NCBI GenBank assembly: GCA_905201915.1
Contig: CAJKQE010000126.1
Location: forward strand, 1-5,334
Length of the DNA: 5,334 bases
DNA from: an uncultured Lachnospiraceae bacterium
GTDB taxonomy: Bacteria; Bacillota; Clostridia; Lachnospirales; Lachnospiraceae
Direction of reading: 5' to 3'
Shown piece after piece: positions 1-4,629 of the stretch. Both the position numbers and the translations under genes were made by a program. The notes beneath the pieces were generated by a model. That model ran no database searches, was not told the origin of the DNA, and was given only the letters and a program-made list of their open reading frames with translations. Numbering within the stretch: the stretch's first letter is position 1; the number at the start of each line of letters is the position of its first letter.

Positions 1-52
1 AAAGGAATAACGCCAGACCGCCTAAAAGGCTGAAAAAATCTGTAATTTTCAC
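1..52 (-). CDS. Na+/phosphate cotransporter (NptA/PhoU-type family), N-terminal 17 codons only
   Basis: Only the start of this gene is in the window; it runs off the left edge. Reading the minus strand from a GTG at 52-50 gives MKITDFFSLLGGLALFL. This matches the characteristic opening of the Na/Pi cotransporter family (COG1283), whose first transmembrane helix has the LLGGLALFLFGM pattern. GTG is chosen because a GGGAGG ribosome binding site (59-64) lies 6 nt upstream. The only nearby ATG (revcomp of 64-66) is out of frame and hits a stop after five codons. Family members import inorganic phosphate with sodium across the cytoplasmic membrane, and many carry a C-terminal PhoU-like domain, which cannot be checked here. 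A promoter and PhoP-box-like repeats lie upstream. Identification rests on 17 residues, so it is a good but not certain match. Confidence 0.7.
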   Translation of the reverse strand, partial: MKITDFFSLLGGLALFL

Positions 53-111
53 TTTGTTCCTCCCATTTTGCCTTAACAAATTTTTTATTCTTTTTTTAAG
101 CTTTCCTTACA

Positions 112-140
112 TTTATACCTTTTATAAAAGAATACTGCAA
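112..140 (-). promoter_or_regulatory. Predicted sigma-A promoter of the Na+/phosphate cotransporter gene
   Basis: On the minus strand TTGCAG (135-140) is followed after exactly 17 bp by TATAAA (112-117). The expected start near 105 would give a leader of about 53 nt to the GTG at 52. The -10 is 5/6 and the -35 is 4/6 of consensus. It lies between hsmA and the cotransporter gene, so the latter probably has its own transcript. Confidence 0.55.
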
Positions 141-145
141 GACGT

Positions 146-183
146 TGAACAAAGATTTTACATTGTTTTACATAGATTTAACA
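146..183 (+). promoter_or_regulatory. Candidate PhoP box: four TTAACA-like hexamers at 10-11 bp period
   Basis: The plus strand carries TGAACA (146-151), TTTACA (157-162), TTTACA (167-172) and TTAACA (178-183), with start-to-start steps of 11, 10 and 11 bp. The Bacillus subtilis PhoP consensus is TT(A/T/C)A(C/T)A repeated with about 11-bp period, so three units fit and the first has one mismatch. The array is about 40-80 bp upstream of the predicted start of a phosphate transporter gene, where activation under phosphate limitation would make sense. The hexamers are on the strand opposite to the gene, which is a reason for caution. Confidence 0.45.
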
Positions 184-193
184 TAAGGACAAA

Positions 194-571
194 TTATGCG
201 CCCATTCCGATAAATACCCCAAGCACATAAGGAATTAACCAAATCAGCCATACCACAATACTAAATTTGTGGAAATTCTCCAGCTTTTTGCGTTCCTGTC
301 CTTTGAATACAACAGTTGCCCATATTGCGTGAAATAACATGAGAATAATTGCCAATGCACCTGTAATTCCATGAGGACTTAAAAGACTGGCCCCTTTTGC
401 CATAGAGGACATAATCGTTGTTCCTATGGTATCAAAAACAAGTCCCATCCAAAAAATAATCAAATGTGGCTTTTTCAAAATACCACTTTTTCTCTCTGAA
501 AATACACCGATTGTATAAAATACCAGTGCCAATGTAATTGTTATAATTGCCATAATTAATTTTGTGCTCAT
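194..571 (-). CDS. hsmA: HsmA family small membrane protein
   Basis: This 125-residue protein has four predicted membrane segments (about 5-24, 35-55, 66-90 and 103-123) and almost no soluble part. Its conserved stretches match the HsmA family as I know it: LALVFYTIGVFSE (14-26), GLVFDTIGTT (43-52), HGITG (67-71), FHAIWATVV (80-88) and FHKFSIVVWLIWLIP (100-114). In Clostridioides difficile HsmA binds heme and protects against redox damage, under a dedicated regulator, HsmR. His67, His81 and His101 lie at helix ends in conserved motifs and could be heme ligands; that is inference. The ATG at 571-569 has a strong AAGGAGG site (579-585) at 7 nt. The gene is divergent from a TetR-family gene, and both promoters carry the same operator. 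No clear terminator follows the stop codon. The family call is fairly sure; heme binding by this copy is not shown. Confidence 0.78.
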   Translation of the reverse strand: MSTKLIMAIITITLALVFYTIGVFSERKSGILKKPHLIIFWMGLVFDTIGTTIMSSMAKGASLLSPHGITGALAIILMLFHAIWATVVFKGQERKKLENFHKFSIVVWLIWLIPYVLGVFIGMGA

Positions 572-589
572 TTTTCTACCTCCTTAAAT

Positions 590-602
590 TGAACATTGTT
601 CA
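590..602. promoter_or_regulatory. Operator 1, palindrome TGAACATTGTTCA, on the hsmA promoter
   Basis: A perfect 13-bp palindrome (TGAACA-T-TGTTCA) abuts the hsmA -10 box and covers the expected start site. Read on the minus strand it is part of a 19-bp element (607 to 589) identical to one at 674-692 on the plus strand. A dimeric TetR-family protein bound here should block hsmA initiation. Confidence 0.8.
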
Positions 603-630
603 TTATAATTTCCATTCCTCCTATTGTCAA
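602..630 (-). promoter_or_regulatory. hsmA promoter, perfect sigma-A consensus
   Basis: On the minus strand TTGACA (625-630) and TATAAT (602-607) are separated by exactly 17 bp, so both hexamers and the spacer are consensus. The expected start, near 595, lies inside the operator palindrome at 590-602. Such a strong promoter would normally need a repressor, which fits the divergent TetR gene. Confidence 0.85.
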
Positions 631-650
631 TATCTTTTTAATTATTTTTA

Positions 651-679
651 TTGACTTATTTTTTAAAAAGGCATATAAT
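651..679 (+). promoter_or_regulatory. Promoter of the tetR-membrane protein operon
   Basis: TTGACT (651-656) and TATAAT (674-679) are separated by 17 bp on the plus strand. The start is expected near 686, inside the operator palindrome, giving a leader of about 42 nt to the ATG at 728. It diverges from the hsmA promoter, with the two -35 boxes about 20 bp apart. Confidence 0.83.
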
Positions 680-691
680 GAACATTGTTCA
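679..691. promoter_or_regulatory. Operator 2, palindrome TGAACATTGTTCA, on the tetR promoter
   Basis: This is an exact second copy of the 13-bp palindrome. It overlaps the last base of the tetR -10 box and covers the expected start, so the regulator probably represses its own operon. The centres of the two operators (596 and 685) are 89 bp apart. Confidence 0.8.
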
Positions 692-727
692 AGTAAAGAG
701 AGTACAAAATGCAAGGAGTTTCTATAT

Positions 728-1291
728 ATGAATACAAATAATACATTACATGATAAAATTCTTACTGCCAGCAAGGAAATTGCTGCAGACAAAGGTTTTC
801 AGGCTATCAATATTCGAGCAGTAGCCAGTAAAGCAGAAATTTCCGTTGGTTCTGTATATAATTATTTTCCAGATAAATCAGCTCTATTGCAGGCTACCAT
901 TGCAGATATCTGGTGCGATGTTTTTCACCGCACAGGGCAATGCACTGCTTTAAATTCTTTTCACGACTGTCTTCTTTGGTTCATTGTTTCTATTGATAAA
1001 TGCAGTTGTCAGTACCCTGATTTCTTTGTTTCTCATGCCACCTGCTTTAAACAAACTGCTAATATAGAAGAAAACCGTGAAAAAATGCTGGAATATTGGA
1101 AGCACATTCATGACGGAATGAAACTTATTCTACAAAAAGATAAAAAAATAAAAGCCGGAGTATTTTCAGAGACTTTTACAGAAGATGATTTTATTGATTT
1201 TGTATTTTCTAATATTATTTCCGGGTTAAGTGGAAAAGATAAATCTTGTTCCTTCTTACTGAAACTGACAGATAAATTATTATATGACTAA
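728..1291 (+). CDS. TetR/AcrR-family transcriptional regulator, cysteine-rich ligand domain
   Basis: This 187-residue protein has a canonical TetR N-terminal DNA-binding domain at about residues 8-56. It contains ILTASKEIAADKGF, then the helix-turn-helix RAVASKAEISVGSVYNYFPDKSALL. The remaining helical part should hold the ligand pocket and dimer interface. An ATG at 596 in the same frame is rejected as start: it lies upstream of the promoter, inside operator 1. The ATG at 728 has AAGGAG (713-718) 9 nt away. The ligand part is unusually rich in cysteine (63, 72, 81, 92, 94, 106, 174), with a CSC pair at 92-94, and also has six histidines overall. That suggests a thiol, metal or heme signal, but the ligand cannot be read from the sequence. 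It is followed 9 nt later by a membrane protein gene. The likely role is repression of itself and of divergent hsmA through the two identical palindromes. Confidence 0.9.
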   Translation: MNTNNTLHDKILTASKEIAADKGFQAINIRAVASKAEISVGSVYNYFPDKSALLQATIADIWCDVFHRTGQCTALNSFHDCLLWFIVSIDKCSCQYPDFFVSHATCFKQTANIEENREKMLEYWKHIHDGMKLILQKDKKIKAGVFSETFTEDDFIDFVFSNIISGLSGKDKSCSFLLKLTDKLLYD

Positions 1292-1300
1292 GGAGGTTCT

Positions 1301-1717
1301 ATGATTTCTAAAAAATATTTGTTATTTCTTGCCGGAATTGTATGGTCTATTGCCGGCTATAACGTACTTCATATCGGTTTACAATCTTATACAGAATATT
1401 TGTCACCTATACTGTTTTTCGCTTCTTCTATAGTGTTTCTTTTCTTCCAGTTTATGATTTTTGGCAAACTGGTAAAAAAGCATACAAAGCGAATTAAAAG
1501 CTATCAGGAAGAAAAAAAGTGGTTCTGGAATTTCTTTGATCTAAAGTCTTTCCTGATTATGGCATTTATGATAACCGGAGGAATTCTCATCCGCAGCTTA
1601 AAACTATGTCCGGAATGGTTCATTGCTTTCTTTTACACCGGACTTGGTGCATCTTTGTTTCTTGCCGGAATTAGCTTCTTTTACCAGTTCTTTCAGGCAT
1701 ATAAAGAAGCTTTTTAA
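1301..1717 (+). CDS. Conserved small membrane protein of unknown function, four predicted helices
   Basis: The 138-residue product has four hydrophobic segments at about 5-24, 33-55, 82-100 and 107-130. A basic cytoplasmic-type loop lies between helices 2 and 3 (KLVKKHTKRIKSYQEEKKWFW, 56-76 region). The loop motif, FFDLKSFLIMAFMITGGILIR and FIAFFYTGLG recall an unnamed family of Firmicute membrane proteins; I know no function for it. The ATG at 1301 is preceded by AGGAGG (1291-1296), which shares its first base with the tetR stop codon, so the two genes are translated from one transcript. The product is therefore under the same TetR control as hsmA, and both are small four-helix proteins, which suggests a shared physiological role. 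No catalytic or metal-binding motif stands out. The gene ends in the bidirectional terminator at 1756-1812. Confidence 0.8.
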   Translation: MISKKYLLFLAGIVWSIAGYNVLHIGLQSYTEYLSPILFFASSIVFLFFQFMIFGKLVKKHTKRIKSYQEEKKWFWNFFDLKSFLIMAFMITGGILIRSLKLCPEWFIAFFYTGLGASLFLAGISFFYQFFQAYKEAF

Positions 1718-1755
1718 AAATACACGACCGTTACTTACTTTCTATAAAACAGAAA

Positions 1756-1812
1756 AGCTATTACACTAAGCAACATATTTTTAATATGCGCCTAATGTAA
1801 TAGCTCTTTTTT
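1756..1812. terminator. Bidirectional intrinsic terminator between the tetR operon and the purine permease
   Basis: Arms 1756-1770 and 1791-1805 pair over 15 positions, and an inner CATATT/AATATG hairpin (1774-1788) closes the structure. The plus strand runs into TTTTTT (1807-1812). The minus strand runs into TTTCTGTTTTATA (1755-1743). On the minus strand the two non-Watson-Crick positions become G-U pairs, while on the plus strand they are C-A and A-C mismatches. The hairpin is therefore better formed for the permease transcript. Its T-tract overlaps the permease stop codon. Confidence 0.85.
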
Positions 1813-3178
1813 ATATAATCATGGTAATCACACGGAACACAAACAGTGCACATACCACGTACATAATCGGATGAATTTTCTTAATCTGACCTGTACATAC
1901 TTTAATACCAAACCATGCCAATACACCGAACATAATTCCGTTTGCAATAGAATATGTAAGAGGCATAATTAAAAACGCCAGATATCCACCTACACAGTCT
2001 GCTGTATCGCCTTCAAAATGCATCTTTTTAATAGAAGATGCCATGAAAAATCCTACGATAATGAGAGCCGGAGCTGTTGCAAATGCTGGAATTGCAAGGA
2101 AAATCGGTGACAGGAACAAAGCAACTAAAAACATAAAACCTGTTGTCAGCGCTGTCAAACCTGTTTTTCCTCCCTCTGCAACACCTGCACTAGACTCTAC
2201 AAAACTTGTAATTGTAGAAGTCCCCATCATAGAACCTACTACAGTACCTACAGCATCTGCCATAAGCACACGACCTACACGTGGAAGCTTACCATCTTTA
2301 TCCAGAAGGTTTGCTTTATCCGCAACACCAATAACAGTTCCGATTGTATCAAACATATCTACAAATAAGAATGAAAATACAATAATTACAAATTGTGATA
2401 AATTCTGTCCAATCCATCCAAAATCAAATTTAAAGAATGTAGGTGCAATGGACTTTGGAATAAAGGAAGCTGCTGTAAAGGAAGGAATTAAGGAAAAAGC
2501 TCCTGCTTCCGGATCTACGACATACCATCCTGTTATTTCTGCACCAATACCTAAAATCCAAGTAATGAGAATTCCCCATAAAATATATCCCTTTATCTGA
2601 AAATGATACATAATCACAGTAATCAATACACCAATCAGACACAACGCCACTCCTGGCTCAGAAAAATTACCTAACTTTACTAAAGTAGACTCATCCGCTA
2701 CCACGACACCTGCCCCCTGCAGTCCGAGAAATGCAATAAATAAACCAATCCCTGCTGTAATACCGTATTTCAGATTTGCTGGAATCGCATTTACAATACT
2801 CTCACGTACTTTAAAGAAAGATAAAATGATAAAAACAATTCCTTCTACTAAAACAGCTGCAAGCGCAATTTTCCAAGGATCATCCATACCCTTTAGGTCA
2901 CCGCCGCACACAGTAAATGCAAAATATGCATTCAAGCCCATACCAGCTGAAAGGGCAATGGGATAGTTTGCCCAAAAAGCCATAATAAAAGTTGCCAGAG
3001 CAGATGCCAATGCTGTTGCTGTAAAGACTGCACCGGAATCCATACCACATACAGGATTTCCAAGCAAACTTGGATTTACAGCCAGAATATACGCCATTGT
3101 AAGAAATGTTGTCATACCGGCCATAATCTCTGTTTTCACAGTGGTATTATGCTCCTTCAGTTTAAAAAATTTCTCCAT
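1811..3178 (-). CDS. pbuG: NCS2-family guanine/hypoxanthine permease (PbuG/AzgA type)
   Basis: This 455-residue membrane protein imports purine bases, probably guanine and hypoxanthine, by proton symport. Full-length hallmarks of the AzgA/PbuG branch are present in order: TEIMAGMTTFLTMAYILAVNP (16-36 region), SAGMGLNAYF (77-86), KYGITAGIGLFIAFLGLQ (137-154), FVDMFDTIGTVIGVADKANLL (272-292) and LMADAVGTVVGSMMGTSTITSFVESSAGVAEGGKTGL (305-341). Glu328 in the SFVES stretch and Asp277 in FDTIG are in the conserved substrate-site segments of this branch. Length is normal and no frame damage is visible. The ATG has AGGAGG (3185-3190) at 6 nt. A strong promoter gives a leader of only about 30 nt, so the purine riboswitch often found before such genes is absent. 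Base specificity (guanine/hypoxanthine versus adenine) cannot be fixed by eye. Confidence 0.93.
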   Translation of the reverse strand: MEKFFKLKEHNTTVKTEIMAGMTTFLTMAYILAVNPSLLGNPVCGMDSGAVFTATALASALATFIMAFWANYPIALSAGMGLNAYFAFTVCGGDLKGMDDPWKIALAAVLVEGIVFIILSFFKVRESIVNAIPANLKYGITAGIGLFIAFLGLQGAGVVVADESTLVKLGNFSEPGVALCLIGVLITVIMYHFQIKGYILWGILITWILGIGAEITGWYVVDPEAGAFSLIPSFTAASFIPKSIAPTFFKFDFGWIGQNLSQFVIIVFSFLFVDMFDTIGTVIGVADKANLLDKDGKLPRVGRVLMADAVGTVVGSMMGTSTITSFVESSAGVAEGGKTGLTALTTGFMFLVALFLSPIFLAIPAFATAPALIIVGFFMASSIKKMHFEGDTADCVGGYLAFLIMPLTYSIANGIMFGVLAWFGIKVCTGQIKKIHPIMYVVCALFVFRVITMII

Positions 3179-3216
3179 GATTTTCCTCCTAAAATATGAA
3201 ATGCTGTAACTTATTC

Positions 3217-3245
3217 ATTCTATTAGGAAAAACAACTTTCGTCAA
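3217..3245 (-). promoter_or_regulatory. Promoter of the purine permease
   Basis: On the minus strand TTGACG (3240-3245) and TAGAAT (3217-3222) are spaced by 17 bp, each with one mismatch to consensus. The start is expected near 3210, about 32 nt before the ATG. The -35 box lies within the left arm of the inverted repeat at 3238-3267. Confidence 0.75.
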
Positions 3246-3267
3246 GCAATCTGAACAATTTGACGAA
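3238..3267. repeat. 8-bp perfect inverted repeat (TTCGTCAA/TTGACGAA) across the permease -35 box
   Basis: Arms at 3238-3245 and 3260-3267 are separated by 14 nt. On the minus strand the repeat is followed by AGTTGTTTTT, so after mntP it may act as a weak terminator. As DNA it may be an operator, because one arm contains the permease -35 hexamer. The inter-arm sequence includes CTGAACAAT, which resembles a Bacillus PurR box half (CCGAACAWT), but only one copy is seen. The two readings are not exclusive. Confidence 0.5.
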
Positions 3268-3282
3268 TTATTAAGCCTTTTT

Positions 3283-3858
3283 TCAAAAAATCCCCTGTAT
3301 AAAAATTTCTATTCCTATCAATATCAGAATAACTCCGCCAAAAATCTGAGATTTTCCGGAAAGCTTTGTTCCGAATTTACGCCCAATCCGAATACCTGTC
3401 GCACAAATCACAAAAGTAACTGCTGCAATCACAGATACTGCCAACAGCATCATTCCCCAGTTATATTCTGCAATGGTAAATCCTACTGATAGGGCATCAA
3501 TGGAAGTGGCAATTCCTTGTATTATAATTTCCATTGCTCCCACAGTCTTTACCTGTTGTGTCTCACTGTCCTCATGGCGTCCTTCAAAAATCATTTTTCC
3601 ACCAATATACACCAGCAAAATCAGAGCTATCCATGGGATACACTTTTCAAAAACTGTAAAATACTGCACAATGGTATGAACGCACAGCCATCCAAGAAAA
3701 GGCATCACTCCCTGAAATACAGCAAAAACTCCTGCCATACCGTACATCTTACTTTTCTTCATTGTAGGCTCGCTCAGACCGTTTGCCATAGAAACAGAAA
3801 AAGCGTCCATGGCAAGCCCTACTCCCAACATTGTATTGTTCAGTAAAAACGATATCAT
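3283..3858 (-). CDS. mntP: Manganese efflux pump MntP
   Basis: This 191-residue protein exports Mn2+ across the cytoplasmic membrane and protects against Mn excess. It shows the MntP (DUF204) architecture of six helices built from two similar halves. The first half has GLAMDAFSVSMANG (14-27) and the second has GIATSIDALSVGFTIAE (115-131). Asp18 and Asp121 correspond to the membrane aspartates needed by the E. coli protein. Also present are FAVFQGVMPFLGWL (45-58) and GIRIGRKFGTKLSGKSQIFGGVILILIG (155-182). The length is typical. The ATG has AGGAGG (3865-3870) at 6 nt. The leader carries a Mn2+-type riboswitch with a terminator, the classical control of this family, which strongly supports the assignment. 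The gene ends just before the inverted repeat and promoter of the purine permease, which is read in the same direction. Confidence 0.95.
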   Translation of the reverse strand: MISFLLNNTMLGVGLAMDAFSVSMANGLSEPTMKKSKMYGMAGVFAVFQGVMPFLGWLCVHTIVQYFTVFEKCIPWIALILLVYIGGKMIFEGRHEDSETQQVKTVGAMEIIIQGIATSIDALSVGFTIAEYNWGMMLLAVSVIAAVTFVICATGIRIGRKFGTKLSGKSQIFGGVILILIGIEIFIQGIF

Positions 3859-3896
3859 GTTCTTCCTCCTGTTGTAAAATTACTTTCTTATGCAAT

Positions 3897-3939
3897 AAAA
3901 AAAGACGCATGTATAACCTGACAGTTACACATGAGTCTT
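3897..3939 (-). terminator. Intrinsic terminator in the mntP leader (riboswitch expression platform)
   Basis: On the minus strand AAGAC (3939-3935) pairs with GTCTT (3906-3902). After one mismatch, CATGTGTAAC (3933-3924) pairs with GTTATACATG (3917-3908), closing a 6-nt loop. The T-run 3903-3897 follows. It lies between the aptamer and the mntP ribosome binding site, so it controls whether mntP is transcribed. Confidence 0.85.
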
Positions 3940-4023
3940 GCAATTTAAAGCAAGCCAGACTATAAGGTCAGTATGTTGACTTGCTGCGTTTTCTTACGCC
4001 TGCTACTCCCTCAAGGAAATCAC
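3940..4023 (-). ncRNA. yybP-ykoY Mn2+ riboswitch aptamer upstream of mntP
   Basis: The minus-strand leader contains both conserved loops of this class: GAGGGAGTAGC (about 4012-4002; family form GGGGAGUAGC) and GTCAACATACTG (3980-3969), the latter identical in core to the E. coli alx element. Visible helices are P1, GTGATTT (4023-4017) with AAATTGC (3946-3940), including two G-U pairs. A hairpin with a GCGT/ACGC stem follows the first loop. P3 is GCAAG (3984-3980) with CTTGC (3954-3950), enclosing the second loop and a short GAC/GTC stem. The two conserved loops dock and bind Mn2+ in known members, usually switching exporter genes on. Position, gene partner and a downstream terminator all fit. 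How P1 excludes the terminator is not obvious, since they abut rather than overlap. Confidence 0.9.
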
Positions 4024-4030
4024 TTTTCAT

Positions 4031-4059
4031 ATTATAAGCTTTTTCCTTGGGAGAAGCAA
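4031..4059 (-). promoter_or_regulatory. Promoter of the Mn riboswitch-mntP transcript
   Basis: On the minus strand a perfect TATAAT (4031-4036) is preceded at 17 bp by a weak TTGCTT (4054-4059; 3/6). The start would be near 4024, one base before P1 of the aptamer, which is what a leader riboswitch needs. That agreement raises confidence despite the poor -35. Confidence 0.7.
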
Positions 4060-4068
4060 GGCTTTTTT
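4045..4068 (+). terminator. Small terminator-like hairpin, plus orientation
   Basis: CCTTG (4045-4049) pairs with CAAGG (4057-4061) around a 7-nt loop, followed by CTTTTTT (4062-4068). It would only terminate plus-strand transcripts, yet no plus-strand gene precedes it, and it overlaps the mntP promoter. The stem is only 5 bp, so this is weak. Confidence 0.3.
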
Positions 4069-4085
4069 CATTTTACAAAAAAGTT

Positions 4086-4349
4086 CTACAATACCGATTT
4101 CACCAGCATCTTTGTATACTTGTCTTTTGGATACATAATTACTTCTTCCGGCGTTCCCTCTTCTACAATTTTGCCGTCTTTCATAACCAATACACGGTCG
4201 CAAAACATCTGCACCAATGCCAGATTATGACAGATAAAAAGATACGCAAGATTTCGTTCCTTTTTCAGCTCCCTTAAAAGCTCTATAATCTGCTGCTGCA
4301 CAGTCACATCCAAAGCGCTGGTTGCTTCATCGCAAATTACGATTGAGAT
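4086..4349 (-). pseudogene. 3' fragment of an oligopeptide/nickel-type ABC transporter ATP-binding protein gene
   Basis: The minus-strand frame reads IVICDEATSALDVTVQQQI and continues to a normal C-terminus at 4086. It keeps the Walker B motif (IVICDE), D-loop (SALD), H-loop histidine (FICHNLALV) and the typical tail DRVLVMKDGKIVEEGTPEEV followed by a YTKMLVKSVL ending. This is the final third of a DppD/DppF/OppF/NikE-type ATPase, which powers peptide or nickel import. The Walker A, Q-loop and LSGGQ signature are missing. Upstream of about 4350 the homology stops, and the frame closes at a TAA at 4391-4389. No ribosome binding site or plausible start precedes the fragment; the TTG at 4313-4311 is merely a leucine codon of the D-loop. 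It is non-functional as it stands and most likely was cut by an insertion or deletion. Confidence 0.88.
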
Positions 4350-4364
4350 TTCACCTGTTTTAGG

Positions 4365-4399
4365 GAATTTAATAACTGTTATATTTTGTTATTAAATTC
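4365..4399. repeat. 12-bp perfect inverted repeat GAATTTAATAAC/GTTATTAAATTC
   Basis: Arms at 4365-4376 and 4388-4399 are separated by 11 nt. It lies 15-50 bp beyond the point where the ABC gene loses homology, so it may belong to the end of the foreign DNA. No T-tract follows on either strand, which argues against an ordinary terminator. A recombinase or excisionase site is possible, but this is inference. Confidence 0.6.
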
Positions 4400-4440
4400 T
4401 CTGCAAACCCTTGAAAACACTGGATTTATCGCAGGTGAGC

Positions 4441-4517
4441 TTTCCCTTATTGTTTCCCTTGTGTTATATCGTCCCGTCAGCGTTTACGAACTCTGATAAG
4501 GGCAAATACAAGGGCAA
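4441..4517. repeat. Symmetric 12-bp-phased AAGGG repeats, candidate recombinase arm sites
   Basis: TTTCCCTT occurs at 4441-4448 and 4453-4460. AAGGGCAA, nearly its reverse complement, occurs at 4498-4505 and 4510-4517. Each pair has a 12-bp step, and the pairs face each other across a 37-bp centre. Such paired direct repeats flanking a centre are typical of arm-type sites for tyrosine integrases at the ends of conjugative elements and phages. This sits in the otherwise gene-free 4350-4629 stretch, for which I see no convincing ORF; the short frames there lack starts and known motifs. Confidence 0.5.
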
Positions 4518-4629
4518 GAAAAATCTATAAAACAGTATAACACAAAATAAAAGTGACATGGTGAACTGATTGAAATGCTTCTGATTTTTGTAACAAATGA
4601 CTGATTGAATGATAAGGAGATTCTATACG

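Noticed and set aside
596..727. 44-residue hydrophobic N-terminal extension of the TetR frame from an upstream ATG
   Set aside because: It spans the divergent promoters and both operators, lacks a ribosome binding site, and the ATG at 728 has a good AAGGAG. The predicted transcript starts near 686.
2043..2600. 185-codon plus-strand frame inside the permease
   Set aside because: It is the antisense shadow of a full-length, strongly conserved NCS2 permease and has a biased composition rich in Pro, Ala, Ile and Thr, with no ribosome binding site.
3179..3282. Purine riboswitch before the permease
   Set aside because: The predicted leader is about 30 nt and none of the conserved purine aptamer loops is seen in the intergenic region.
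3749..3943. 64-codon minus-strand frame overlapping the mntP start
   Set aside because: It lies in the riboswitch terminator and the start of mntP, in another frame, and has no ribosome binding site.
4404..4527. Possible plus-strand peptide remnant (ending NSDKGKYKGKKNL) over the AAGGG repeats
   Set aside because: The frame has no start codon with a ribosome binding site and no family match I can support. The KGKYKGK part is simply the translation of the DNA repeats.
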